In this document: one piece after another, positions 18,734 through 27,718 of the stretch
Layout of the letters: each line of letters begins with the position of its first letter
How positions within the stretch are numbered: the first letter of the stretch is position 1
Assembly (NCBI RefSeq): GCF_000816495.1
Contig: NZ_JXBK01000001.1
Coordinates: forward strand, 883,362-936,291
DNA length: 52,930 bases
Origin: Acinetobacter harbinensis
GTDB taxonomy: Bacteria; Pseudomonadota; Gammaproteobacteria; Pseudomonadales; Moraxellaceae
Direction: 5' to 3'
Notes under the pieces: model-generated
What the model was told of the DNA's origin: nothing
What the model saw: the letters and a program-made list of their open reading frames with translations, nothing else
The model's database searches: none
Program-made: the position numbers and the translations under genes

Positions 18734-19468
18734 ATGCAAAGTAACAATCCTATTTTAACCCGAGTGGACACGCACAGTGGCTTCGGCGAAAGCATGACTG
18801 TACAAGGTGCGATTCAAAAATCTGTGCTATTGACCGTGATTGCCGCTGTTGTGGGTTTATCACTGTTCTTTTATAGCTTCCTGACCTTAAATTTATCCTT
18901 GGCCTATGCGGGGGCGATGGTGGGTGCAATCGGTGGTTTTGTTTTGGCACTGGTGGCCACTTTTAAACCCAATACAGCACGCCTCTTGGCCATTCCTTAT
19001 GCCTTGTTTGAAGGTGCTTTTTTAGGCGGTATTTCAGTTATTTTTCAATTGAAATTCCCGGGTGTGCCGTTACAAGCTTTACTGGCCACTTTTGTTACCA
19101 CCTTGGTGATGTTTGCCTTATATCGTTTTCAAATTATTCGTGCAACGGAAAAATTTAAAGCCGTGGTGCTGTCGGCTTCCATTGCCATTGCCATTGTGTT
19201 TATGGTGCAAATTGTCATGCGTTTGGCTTTTAGCAGCAGTGTGCCTTATATTTTTGAAAGCAATTGGTTGGGCATCGCATTTGCCGCTTTTGTTGCCGTG
19301 ATTGCATCATTAAATCTGATTCTTGATTTCGACTTAATTGAAACCTCTGCCGCAGAGCGTGCGCCAAAAGCCATGGAATGGTTATGTGGCATTGCGTTAT
19401 TGGCCACCTTGGTGTGGATGTATTATTCGTTCTTACGTTTACTCAGCTTGTTACAAGGCGATGATTAG
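18734..19468 (+). CDS. Bax inhibitor-1 / YccA-family membrane protein
   Basis: An integral inner-membrane protein with about seven hydrophobic segments and the conserved C-terminal region of the BI-1-like family (LNLILDFDLIE, a charged EWLCGIALLATLVWMYYS segment, ending LLQGDD). Relatives include calcium-leak channels (YetJ) and FtsH-interacting YccA; its own role is unknown. I use the ATG at 18734 (244 residues); a TTG two codons earlier is less likely. It is a single gene with a terminator directly after it. Confidence 0.85.
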   Translation: MQSNNPILTRVDTHSGFGESMTVQGAIQKSVLLTVIAAVVGLSLFFYSFLTLNLSLAYAGAMVGAIGGFVLALVATFKPNTARLLAIPYALFEGAFLGGISVIFQLKFPGVPLQALLATFVTTLVMFALYRFQIIRATEKFKAVVLSASIAIAIVFMVQIVMRLAFSSSVPYIFESNWLGIAFAAFVAVIASLNLILDFDLIETSAAERAPKAMEWLCGIALLATLVWMYYSFLRLLSLLQGDD

Positions 19469-19498
19469 TTGTTAAAAGCTCGATTTTGATTGAAATGA

Positions 19499-19531
19499 AA
19501 AAATGCTCTCAAATTATGAGGGCATTTTTTA
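19499..19531 (+). terminator. Intrinsic terminator after the BI-1 gene
   Basis: AAATGCTCTC, loop AAATTAT, GAGGGCATTT (one G-T pair), then T-run. Confidence 0.85.
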
Positions 19532-19630
19532 TCGCTTTTACATAAGCCCTGAAAAAAAGATGCATTATGCAATGTCGTAAATGCTTCAGAGTTGGCATTA
19601 TGCTTGTAAATTATATTGAGTGAGATTCAC

Positions 19631-20437
19631 ATGGCACAAGGACTATTGGCAGGCAAACGCTTTTTAATTGCTGGTGTGGCCAGCAAGCTATCGATTGCAT
19701 TTGGTATTGCGCAAGCTTTACATCGTGAAGGTGCAGAATTAGCGTTCACCTATCCGAATGAAAAATTAAAAAAACGTGTAGATGGTTTTGCTGAACAATT
19801 TGGCTCTACGCTGGTTTTTCCTTGTGATGTGGCGATTGATGCTGAAATTAAGCAAACCTTTAGCGAATTGGCCAAACATTGGGATGGTTTAGACGGTGTG
19901 GTGCATTCCATTGGTTTTGCCCCAGCACATACTTTAGATGGTGACTTTACCGATGTGACCGACCGTGAAGGTTTTAACATTGCACATGACATCAGTGCTT
20001 ATAGCTTTATTGCCATGGCGCGTGCTGCCAAACCTTTGCTTAAAGTCCGTCAAGGCTGCTTGTTAACATTGACCTATCAAGGGTCTGAACGTGTGATGCC
20101 AAACTACAACGTAATGGGTATGGCCAAAGCATCGTTAGAGGCGGGTGTCCGTTATTTGGCATCAAGCTTGGGCAGTGAAGGAATTCGCGTTAACGCGATT
20201 TCAGCAGGGCCGATTCGTACCTTGGCGGCATCGGGAATTAAATCTTTCCGTAAGATGTTAGACCTGAATGAAAAAGTAGCGCCACTGAAACGTAATGTCA
20301 CCATTGAAGATGTCGGCAATGCCGCATTATTCTTATGTTCACCATGGGCCAACGGCATTACCGGTGAAATTATGTATGTCGATGGCGGTTTTAATACTGT
20401 GGGTATGAGTGCTGATTTAATGGCAGATACTGAATAA
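19631..20437 (+). CDS. fabI: Enoyl-[acyl-carrier-protein] reductase (NADH)
   Basis: Carries out the last reduction of each fatty-acid elongation cycle (trans-2-enoyl-ACP to acyl-ACP) and is the triclosan target. It is a short-chain dehydrogenase fold: cofactor loop [13 protein letters not shown] near residue 15, and the FabI catalytic set Tyr149, Tyr159 and Lys166 (YNVMGMAK), then [14 protein letters not shown] set the start at the ATG at 19631 (268 residues), which matches the family's N-terminus; a TTG 15 bp earlier is in frame but unnecessary. It is single and shares a bidirectional terminator with secB. Confidence 0.97.
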   Translation: MAQGLLAGKRFLIAGVASKLSIAFGIAQALHREGAELAFTYPNEKLKKRVDGFAEQFGSTLVFPCDVAIDAEIKQTFSELAKHWDGLDGVVHSIGFAPAHTLDGDFTDVTDREGFNIAHDISAYSFIAMARAAKPLLKVRQGCLLTLTYQGSERVMPNYNVMGMAKASLEAGVRYLASSLGSEGIRVNAISAGPIRTLAASGIKSFRKMLDLNEKVAPLKRNVTIEDVGNAALFLCSPWANGITGEIMYVDGGFNTVGMSADLMADTE

Positions 20438-20463
20438 GAAATTTTTTGCTGATTTTATGAGCT

Positions 20464-20492
20464 AAAAAAGACCGCAAATGCGGTCTTTTTTT
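20464..20492. terminator. Bidirectional terminator between fabI and secB
   Basis: GACCGC, loop AAAT, GCGGTC, flanked by A6 and T7, so it can stop both convergent transcripts. Confidence 0.92.
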
Positions 20493-20503
20493 ACTTTAAG
20501 CGA

Positions 20504-20956
20504 TTAAGCTTGGCCTTCAGCTGCGACTTGCGCGCGTTGCATATTGGCTTCAAATTCAGCATCAAAGTTAATTGGGGTTAACAACAATTGCGGGAAACTG
20601 CCTTTGGTCACCATGTCATTTACGGCTTCACGTAAGAATGGGAACAAAATATTGGGGCAATAAGCGCCTAAAATATACGGAAGGCGTTCTTCTTCTACGC
20701 CATCAACCAAGAAAATACCCGATTGAGTCACATCGACAATAAATGCAGTATCACCCGCATTGTTGGCTTGTACGACCACCTGTAATGCCACTTCATAATG
20801 CGTGTCATCAATCTTTTCTGCAGAAGAGGACAGATTAATATTTAATTCTGGCTGCCATTCTTTGGTAAAGACCTGTGCCCCAGGAACCTCAAAAGAAATA
20901 TCTTTGGTGTAAATACGTTCTAGCGCCAATTGTGGCTGAGCTTGTTGTTCACTCAT
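20504..20956 (-). CDS. secB: Protein-export chaperone
   Basis: Cytosolic tetrameric chaperone that keeps precursor proteins unfolded and delivers them to SecA. The sequence shows the SecB core ([27 protein letters not shown] [28 protein letters not shown]). The 150 residues are typical. AAGGAT precedes the ATG. It is the last gene of a rhodanese-grxC-secB operon, the same order as yibN-grxC-secB in E. coli. Confidence 0.97.
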   Translation of the reverse strand: MSEQQAQPQLALERIYTKDISFEVPGAQVFTKEWQPELNINLSSSAEKIDDTHYEVALQVVVQANNAGDTAFIVDVTQSGIFLVDGVEEERLPYILGAYCPNILFPFLREAVNDMVTKGSFPQLLLTPINFDAEFEANMQRAQVAAEGQA

Positions 20957-20996
20957 TCTTTAATCCTTAATATGAAGAGGTGACTTAAATAGCGGG

Positions 20997-21251
20997 TTAA
21001 GCTAAAAGTTCGTTGAGTTTTCCTTCACGCTCTAGAGCATAAAGTTGATCGAAACCACCGATAAATTGGTCGTTAATGAAAATTTGTGGCACGGTACGAT
21101 GATTGGTACGCTGCATTAATTCAAGGCGTACTTCCGGTGCTTCTTTTGACAGGTTAATTTCTTTATATGCCACACCTTTACGCTCAAGCAGTTGCTTGGC
21201 GCGAACGCAATAAGGACATACACTTGTTGAGTAAATGGTTACTTCAGCCAT
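20997..21251 (-). CDS. grxC: Glutaredoxin 3
   Basis: Small thiol-disulfide oxidoreductase that uses glutathione. The dithiol active site C12-P-Y-C15 is intact, with the glutathione-site TVPQIFIND and the GGFDQLYAL segment. The 84 residues match GrxC. CGGAG lies upstream of the ATG. It sits between the yibN-like rhodanese gene (18 bp gap) and secB (40 bp gap), a conserved gammaproteobacterial arrangement. Confidence 0.96.
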   Translation of the reverse strand: MAEVTIYSTSVCPYCVRAKQLLERKGVAYKEINLSKEAPEVRLELMQRTNHRTVPQIFINDQFIGGFDQLYALEREGKLNELLA

Positions 21252-21269
21252 TGAAAATCTCCGAGCAAA

Positions 21270-21677
21270 TTATTTGCTTTTAATGAGCGGTAAGCCTTGA
21301 GCTTTCCAATTGTTTACACCACCGTCTAAACGATAGCTGTCGGTATGACCCACTTGTTGTAAAGCGGTACCTGCGATTTGTCCAAGATTACAAATGAACA
21401 CCAACGGACGGTCTGCGGTTTTTAACTCTTCAATATGGCTTGTAAGTTGGCTATATGGAATGTTACGGCTACCACTGATATGGCCTTCACGAAAGTCTTT
21501 TGCATCGCGTAAATCAATCAACATCGCATTTTTAGCTTTGACTAATATGCCTAAAGATTGTGCTGAAATCTTACGACCATTGCGTTGTCCTTCTAAGACA
21601 AAGAACAACACAATCAACACCCCAAGTGTTCCAAATAAAAAGGGGTGATTCCCCATAAATTCCAACCAACGTTCCAC
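21270..21677 (-). CDS. Membrane-anchored rhodanese-domain protein (YibN-like)
   Basis: A 135-residue protein with one N-terminal membrane helix (about residues 12-28, FLFGTLGVLIVLFFVLE) and a cytoplasmic rhodanese domain (LIDLRDAKDFREGHISGSRNIP, then the active-site loop beginning VFICNLGQ). The candidate catalytic Cys is present, so sulfur transfer is possible; YibN of E. coli has been linked to membrane protein insertion and export. The start is GTG at 21677, preceded by AGGTGA. It is the first gene of the operon with grxC and secB. A -10-like TATACT lies on the minus strand at 21717-21712. Confidence 0.88.
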   Translation of the reverse strand: MERWLEFMGNHPFLFGTLGVLIVLFFVLEGQRNGRKISAQSLGILVKAKNAMLIDLRDAKDFREGHISGSRNIPYSQLTSHIEELKTADRPLVFICNLGQIAGTALQQVGHTDSYRLDGGVNNWKAQGLPLIKSK

Positions 21678-21711
21678 AAGTCACCTAATTTACAATTTTA
21701 AAATTGCGTAG

Positions 21712-21740
21712 AGTATAGCTCATAAATATGGCGATCAAAA
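21712..21740 (-). promoter_or_regulatory. Candidate promoter of the rhodanese-grxC-secB operon
   Basis: On the minus strand TATACT (21717-21712) lies about 35 bp upstream of the GTG start, with a poor -35. A hairpin GGCGAT...ATCGCC at 21730-21745 overlaps the -35 region and could be the rsgA transcript end. Confidence 0.35.
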
Positions 21741-21772
21741 TCGCCGCTTCAAGGGCTAAGGGTTAAGAAAAA

Positions 21773-22831
21773 TCAATTTTTTTGCTGTGCTTCGGTAATT
21801 TCATCGGTTAAACGTAAATAACTGTCTAAACGACGCTGTAAAATTTCACCCGATTGTGCTGCCAAACGCAGTGCACAGAGCTTTTCATGCTTATGGGTAC
21901 AGTTGCGAAATTGGCAATGGCCGAGTAAGTTTTCAATTTCGGGAAAACCGGTTTGCACTTTGGCGGCATTTAAATGCCATAGACCAAACTCACGAATTCC
22001 CGGAGAGTCAATCAGTGCTGCACCTTCACCAAAAGCAATTAAGCGCGTTGAAGTGGTGGTGTGCTGACCCAGTGCTGAGTTTTCTGAAATAATATTGGTT
22101 TTTTGCGCAGCATCCGGCACCATGGCATTAATCAGTGAGCTTTTCCCGACACCCGATTGACCGACAAAGGCCACGGTTTCACCGGCCAAACGCTTTGCCA
22201 GTGTGGTTAAATCACCATCAGATTGAGTTTGAATCACTTCATAACCTAAGGCTTGGTATTCTTGCATCAAGTTGATAATCGGGTCATGTTCTTGAATAAG
22301 ATCGGCTTTATTGAGCACCAAAAGGGCGGGAATATCGGCATCAGCACAAGCTACGATATAACGGTCAATCAGACTGGGTGCCACTTCAGGAAATGAAGCA
22401 AAAACAATAACAATTAAACTGACATTGGCCGCCACCGGTTTGACTTTATGATAACGATCGGGACGCGTAAGTAACGAGTGTCGGGGATGAATGGCGGTAA
22501 TAATGCCTAAACCGGTATTCGGATCAGCTTGCCATTTAACGCGATCGCCCGTGACCAACGCTTCTAAGTTGGTACGTGTATGACAACGCCAAACGCTACC
22601 GATATCAATCGGTTTCCAAAAAGGATCCGGTTCACCGTCTTTGACCTCAGGTTTAATCGGATGCTCATCAGGCAGTGACAGGGCTTGAACTTCAAGTTGA
22701 CGACCGTAGTGCTGCACTACCAAGCCCTCTAAATCACTTGAGGTGTCGAGTTCTTCTTGACGTGTTTTCTGTTGTTTCTGAATGCGGCGTTGCTGCTGTT
22801 CAGTTAAACGACGTTTACGAATTAAAGCCAT
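21773..22831 (-). CDS. rsgA: Small ribosomal subunit biogenesis GTPase
   Basis: A circularly permuted GTPase that acts in late maturation of the 30S subunit. An N-terminal basic tail (KRRLTEQQQRRIQKQQKTRQ) precedes an OB-fold, then the G domain in permuted order: NKAD (G4) comes before GQSGVGKSSLIN (G1), then DSPGIREFGLW (G3). A C-terminal zinc knuckle is visible (CQFRNCTHKHEKLC). The 352 residues fit. It is divergent from orn, an arrangement shared with E. coli. Confidence 0.97.
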   Translation of the reverse strand: MALIRKRRLTEQQQRRIQKQQKTRQEELDTSSDLEGLVVQHYGRQLEVQALSLPDEHPIKPEVKDGEPDPFWKPIDIGSVWRCHTRTNLEALVTGDRVKWQADPNTGLGIITAIHPRHSLLTRPDRYHKVKPVAANVSLIVIVFASFPEVAPSLIDRYIVACADADIPALLVLNKADLIQEHDPIINLMQEYQALGYEVIQTQSDGDLTTLAKRLAGETVAFVGQSGVGKSSLINAMVPDAAQKTNIISENSALGQHTTTSTRLIAFGEGAALIDSPGIREFGLWHLNAAKVQTGFPEIENLLGHCQFRNCTHKHEKLCALRLAAQSGEILQRRLDSYLRLTDEITEAQQKN

Positions 22832-22915
22832 TCATATCCTAAAAAAAACCATACACTAAGGATGGCAAAAATAGCATGAAGCGGGGTAGGAGTTACAGCC
22901 AAGTTGCAATAAATT

Positions 22916-22924
22916 TGCTACTAT
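22916..22924 (+). promoter_or_regulatory. Extended -10 element for orn
   Basis: TG-C-TACTAT lies 34 bp upstream of the orn ATG with no convincing -35, as expected of an extended -10 promoter. Confidence 0.5.
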
Positions 22925-22957
22925 AGCCCTTTTTAAGCCCAATAAGATTGCACATTT

Positions 22958-23512
22958 ATGAGCAGCACGCCTGATACTCGCTTAATTTGGATTGACCTTG
23001 AAATGACAGGTCTCGATACCGATAACGACCAGATTATTGAAGTGGCCACCATTGTCACAGATGATAACCTAAATATTTTGGCGGAAGGGCCAGTGCTTGC
23101 CATTCATCAGCATGATCGTGTGCTCAATGCGATGGATGAATGGAACACCCGTCAACATGGCCAATCAGGGTTGGTGGAGCGCGTACGCCGCAGCAAGTTA
23201 ACCGCACAAGATGCGGAACAGCAAACCTTAGATTTCTTAAAAAAATGGGTGACACCAAAATCATCACCAATGTGTGGTAACTCTATTTGCCAAGATCGTC
23301 GTTTCTTGCACCGTTTAATGCCAGAAATGGAGCAATTCTTCCATTATCGTAATTTAGATGTTTCTTCGGTAAAAGAGTTGGCAAAACGCTGGCGTCCAGA
23401 GATCATGAGTGGCTTGAAAAAGAATGCTTCGCATTTGGCCATGGATGATATTCGAGATTCAATCGTCGAGTTAAAATATTATCGTCAGTATTTCTTTATT
23501 ACCAATAAATAA
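22958..23512 (+). CDS. orn: Oligoribonuclease
   Basis: DEDDh-family 3'-5' exoribonuclease that degrades 2-5-nt RNAs and the pGpG product of cyclic di-GMP breakdown; it is usually essential. Motifs are [10 protein letters not shown] (Exo I) near residue 11, [11 protein letters not shown] (Exo II) and the Exo III region [13 protein letters not shown] with its His. The 184 residues match the family. It stands alone with a clear promoter element and terminator. It is of note beside the PilZ-like hydrolase and other signalling genes only as a general c-di-GMP housekeeping enzyme. Confidence 0.97.
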   Translation: MSSTPDTRLIWIDLEMTGLDTDNDQIIEVATIVTDDNLNILAEGPVLAIHQHDRVLNAMDEWNTRQHGQSGLVERVRRSKLTAQDAEQQTLDFLKKWVTPKSSPMCGNSICQDRRFLHRLMPEMEQFFHYRNLDVSSVKELAKRWRPEIMSGLKKNASHLAMDDIRDSIVELKYYRQYFFITNK

Positions 23513-23531
23513 TACGTTATGAGTTTCAATT

Positions 23532-23558
23532 AAAAAAAGAGGCTTGGGCCTCTTTTTT
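23532..23558 (+). terminator. Intrinsic terminator of orn
   Basis: AAAAAAGAGGC, loop TTG, then GCCTCTTTTTT: stem with T6 tail, 20 bp after the stop. Confidence 0.88.
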
Positions 23559-23694
23559 GCTGTCTGAAATAATATGCCAAAGCGCTGCATGTTCAAATGT
23601 ATGCAATCTTATCCAGATGACTGAGCAGATAGATGGTTTAAGCAAGAGAGAATTTGATAAAATGGCTGGCTATTTTTGAGATGCTAAAGAAGCC

Positions 23695-24468
23695 ATGACC
23701 GATCTTGTTCAAGATGATGAATATGAACGCCGCTTTGCCGGAGTAGAAAAAATTTATGGCGATGAGGCCTTTATTCAGTATGAACACAGTCATGTGATGG
23801 TGATTGGCATTGGGGGGGTGGGTTCTTGGGCCGTGGAGGCCTTGGCGCGCACCGGCATTGCTGAGCTGACCTTGGTCGATATGGATGTGATCGCCGCCTC
23901 TAACATTAATCGTCAATTGCCGGCCATGAGCTCGACTTTGGGCCGAGAAAAAATTGAAGTCATGGCAGAGCGCTGCTCTTCCATTAATCCACGGATGAAA
24001 ATCAATCTGGTCGATGACTATTTAACCCCTGACAATGTTGCCCAGCTGCTCAGTAATCCCCCAGATGTGGTACTGGATTGTATTGATGACGTGAAAGCCA
24101 AATTGGCCTTAATGCTGCATTGCCGTTTTAATAAAATTCCCTTGATTGTCTCCGGTGGTGCGGGCGGTAAAATAGATCCGCTTAAAATTCGCGTCGCAGA
24201 TTTATCCAAAACCGAACAAGACCCGATGTTGGCAAAATTACGCAGTCAGTTGCGCGCCAAAGGCATTTGCAAAAAGAGCAAAGAAAAGTTTGGCATTACC
24301 TGTGTTTATTCGATTGATAATCCATTTTCCAGCGCTGAAGTCTGTGCAAGTGCTGGCTTACGCTGCGGCGGTTATGGTTCAGCCGTGGTGGTGACCTCAA
24401 CGTTTGCGATGATTGCGGTTGCAGAAGTACTGAAAAAAATCGCGCTGAAAAAGCCCAAGCTGATCTAA
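23695..24468 (+). CDS. tcdA: tRNA threonylcarbamoyladenosine dehydratase
   Basis: An E1-like (ThiF/MoeB fold) ATP-dependent enzyme that cyclises t6A37 of tRNAs to ct6A. The nucleotide-binding motif GIGGVGSWAVEALARTGI lies near residue 40, followed by LVDMDVIAASNINRQL, LDCIDDVKAKLAL and a C-terminal CASAGLRCGGYGSAVVVTS segment, all typical of TcdA/CsdL. The 257 residues are close to the E. coli protein (268). It is a single gene and is followed by a hairpin with a T-run. Confidence 0.93.
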   Translation: MTDLVQDDEYERRFAGVEKIYGDEAFIQYEHSHVMVIGIGGVGSWAVEALARTGIAELTLVDMDVIAASNINRQLPAMSSTLGREKIEVMAERCSSINPRMKINLVDDYLTPDNVAQLLSNPPDVVLDCIDDVKAKLALMLHCRFNKIPLIVSGGAGGKIDPLKIRVADLSKTEQDPMLAKLRSQLRAKGICKKSKEKFGITCVYSIDNPFSSAEVCASAGLRCGGYGSAVVVTSTFAMIAVAEVLKKIALKKPKLI

Positions 24469-24808
24469 CCCAAAAAAATTATCGGTATTTTAAAACTGAA
24501 ACTCGATACGCTGTAGCGAGTTTTTTGATCTCTATTTTATTTCCTGCTCTAAATAACTCATTTATATTTTTAAATTGATTGCATGTAGATGGATACCAAA
24601 AATCAAGCGGCTTTTTTGTATCCATCGCATTATTTTGTTCTGGTGATTTGTTGTGAGCATTGCGCGTATCTTGTATAGAACAAATGTATGAATTCAGTAA
24701 GAAGCGCGACGCAAGCATAAAAATCGCTCTACTCTAGAAAAATAATAACGGTCTCACTTTTGCTCAATAAATAGATCTGGATTCAATCTTCATCTCAGGA
24801 GAACAATA
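24469..24808. other. 340-bp gap between tcdA and the stress-protein gene
   Basis: The left end carries the tcdA terminator. An open frame of 79 codons runs on the minus strand (24718-24479), but it ends inside that terminator, shows no family motif and has no strong ribosome site, so I do not call it a gene. The promoter of the downstream gene is not obvious. Confidence 0.5.
24498..24526 (+). terminator. Intrinsic terminator of tcdA
   Basis: AAACTCG ... CGAGTTT with an 11-base inner loop region, then T-run. Confidence 0.7.
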
Positions 24809-25306
24809 ATGAACAATAGTCAAAATCGCGAAAAATTATGGGCTTTAATGAAAGATGTGCGCTTTTGCATGATCAGTCACGTCACGGAAACCGACGAATT
24901 ACACTCACAACCGATGACGATGCTCAATTCTGAGCGCATGAATGAAAGTCAAAATCTGTATTTTTTATTAAAAGATAACAGTGCCATTGCCCATGCCATC
25001 AGTGCCGGTCGCAATAAAATTGGTTTATCTTTTGCCAAACCCTCAGACAGTACCTATGTATCGATCAGTGCGCATGCACAAATTAGTCGCGATCAAAGCC
25101 TGATTAATGAGCTGTGGAATCCGTGGGCGGACAATTGGTTTGATGGCAAAGAAGATCCGACAGTACGCGTTTTGATTGCGGAAGCGGTCAGTGCCGAATA
25201 TTGGAACATCAAAGACAACAAAGTCACGCAGCTGTTTAAAATGTTAAAAGGCAGTGTGACAGGCGAGGCAGGTTTAGATTCTGATCATGAAAAATTAGAG
25301 CTGTAA
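24809..25306 (+). CDS. Pyridoxamine 5'-phosphate oxidase-like general stress protein
   Basis: The protein has the split-barrel flavin-binding fold of the YdaG/general stress protein 26 group: REKLWALMKDVRFCMISHV, the QPMTML strand, LYFLLKDNSA, and the NPWADNWFDGKEDPTVRVLIA segment characteristic of the group. Related proteins bind FMN or FAD, and their physiological reaction is mostly unknown. The 165 residues are normal. A strong AGGAG precedes the ATG. The gene is isolated and shares a bidirectional terminator with the convergent tail-anchored protein gene. Confidence 0.88.
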   Translation: MNNSQNREKLWALMKDVRFCMISHVTETDELHSQPMTMLNSERMNESQNLYFLLKDNSAIAHAISAGRNKIGLSFAKPSDSTYVSISAHAQISRDQSLINELWNPWADNWFDGKEDPTVRVLIAEAVSAEYWNIKDNKVTQLFKMLKGSVTGEAGLDSDHEKLEL

Positions 25307-25331
25307 TGCAGGTTTAACGCGTTGAAGATAA

Positions 25332-25370
25332 AAAAAGGACAAGTCACAAATAAACTGGCTTGTCCTTTTT
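25332..25370. terminator. Bidirectional terminator
   Basis: AAAAAGGACAAG pairs perfectly with CTTGTCCTTTTT around a 15-base loop, with A and T runs on either side. It serves the stress-protein gene and the convergent unknown gene. Confidence 0.88.
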
Positions 25371-25406
25371 AATGCTTAGAATTGATCCTTTTAATTCATG
25401 AACGTA

Positions 25407-26450
25407 TTAAAGTCCAAAATAATAGGCACAGACACAAATAATAATCGTCAATAAAATCAGTTTAATCACATTCGAAGCCCCAACTTTTTGCGGACTACCA
25501 ATTTTTCGAGATTTTAAATCTTTAGCGCTTGAAGCGATATTTGAGGCACCGTCCAAAGGATTGGCCATGACCACAGGTGTGAGCTGTGCAGATTTATAAT
25601 GATTGGCCACTTTAACAATAAATTTTGTGCTTAAGTCCTCGAGCTTTTGAGAGAAATGCCGCAAATTGAGTTGTTGTTCAGCAGTTAATTCACTGCCATC
25701 GGCATGGTATGGTTGTAGCTGTTTATGCTGAATATAATTGGCCAAGGCCTCTAAGCGATGTAACGTGCTATGGGCATAATCGGCTGAATAGTCTGTTGGC
25801 AGTAGCGCTAAATATTGACTGTTGCTTAAGGTTGAATCTGTCTCAGCAGTGATTTTTTCTGCTGCAATGCCGTAATAAGGTGAATCGCGTTGTACAGGTT
25901 CATTAAAACCTTGACTTAAGGTGCTGTTAAATAATTCATTGTCAGTATACAGCTGAATATCATCCCAATTTGGGGGCTGCAAATCGGCTTCTACTTGTTT
26001 GGCCAGTTTAGGACTTAGCTCAAAGCGCCAAAAGATTTCTTGTCGTGCTTGCGCCTGTTGCGACCTCGGGATGTCATAGTCTTGATCTGCGCTATACCAT
26101 TCCGCCAATTCTTTGCCCAAAATCCATGCGGTTTTCTGCTGTTGCTTATGGCTCACAATAAAGTGCGCAATCGGTAAAAGTTCCACATTGGCATTGGGAT
26201 TTTTTTCAGCACTTAAAATGCTGGAGCTGTGCAGGCTAATGCGTTGCACGCCTTGTTTTTTTAGAGCTTCAAGCCAAATTTGAAAATGTTGTGCCAGCAA
26301 ATGTTGTGAGCTCAGATCACGAAAACTTAGACTATGCCGATTAAAAATAGAATGGTTCAGCCAATGCTGAAAGCTTAAATTTTGTTGTAAATACTCATTG
26401 CCATAGGTCACCAAAGTAAGTTGTTGTTTCCAAATTGGATCGAGCGCCAT
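25407..26450 (-). CDS. Unknown tail-anchored protein
   Basis: I do not recognise a family. The ~347-residue protein is mostly soluble and glutamine/histidine-rich, without a signal peptide. A single hydrophobic helix of about 18 residues (VIKLILLTIIICVCAYYFG) lies at the extreme C-terminus, which would make it a tail-anchored inner-membrane protein with a cytoplasmic body. A basic, serine-rich linker (SSAKDLKSRKIGSPQKVG) precedes the helix. I prefer the ATG at 26450 (MALDPIW); one five codons earlier at 26465 is also possible. It lies alone, divergent from pheS. The context gives no function. Confidence 0.68.
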   Translation of the reverse strand: MALDPIWKQQLTLVTYGNEYLQQNLSFQHWLNHSIFNRHSLSFRDLSSQHLLAQHFQIWLEALKKQGVQRISLHSSSILSAEKNPNANVELLPIAHFIVSHKQQQKTAWILGKELAEWYSADQDYDIPRSQQAQARQEIFWRFELSPKLAKQVEADLQPPNWDDIQLYTDNELFNSTLSQGFNEPVQRDSPYYGIAAEKITAETDSTLSNSQYLALLPTDYSADYAHSTLHRLEALANYIQHKQLQPYHADGSELTAEQQLNLRHFSQKLEDLSTKFIVKVANHYKSAQLTPVVMANPLDGASNIASSAKDLKSRKIGSPQKVGASNVIKLILLTIIICVCAYYFGL

Positions 26451-26554
26451 CGTGATTGATCTCATGAATATTGGCTTTATCTTATACTTTTTATAAATCT
26501 AGATGCCAATCTAATTTTTAGCGCATAGGGAACTTCATCACGGGCCTGAAAAAC

Positions 26555-26563
26555 TGTTAGAAT
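26555..26563 (+). promoter_or_regulatory. Extended -10 element for pheS
   Basis: TG-T-TAGAAT lies 43 bp upstream of the pheS ATG; an 18-bp spacer leads back to a weak TTCATC. No room remains for an E. coli-type pheM leader peptide with attenuator. Confidence 0.5.
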
Positions 26564-26585
26564 ATCGGGTTTTATTATATTTTAA

Positions 26586-27587
<1,002 letters not shown>

Positions 27588-27618
27588 ACGAATTTATGAT
27601 CTCTGCCTGAGCGCTCTG

Positions 27619-27665
27619 AAAATCCAAGCGACTGTCCGAATGTGCTTCAGGATTTTGCCTTTTTA
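27619..27665 (+). promoter_or_regulatory. Terminator-like hairpin between pheS and pheT
   Basis: AAAATCC-AAGC pairs with GCTT-(CA bulge)-GGATTTT, followed by GCC and a T5 run. It may be a partial terminator that attenuates pheT-ihfA, or a simple stability hairpin. Confidence 0.5.
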
Positions 27666-27718
27666 AATGCAGGGCGTAACAGAGATTTGAAATACTGAAA
27701 TGATAGGTTTTTATAGAC

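Noticed and set aside
24479..24718. 79-codon minus-strand open frame after tcdA
   Set aside because: It ends inside the tcdA terminator, has no ribosome site or motif, and overlaps the expected promoter region.
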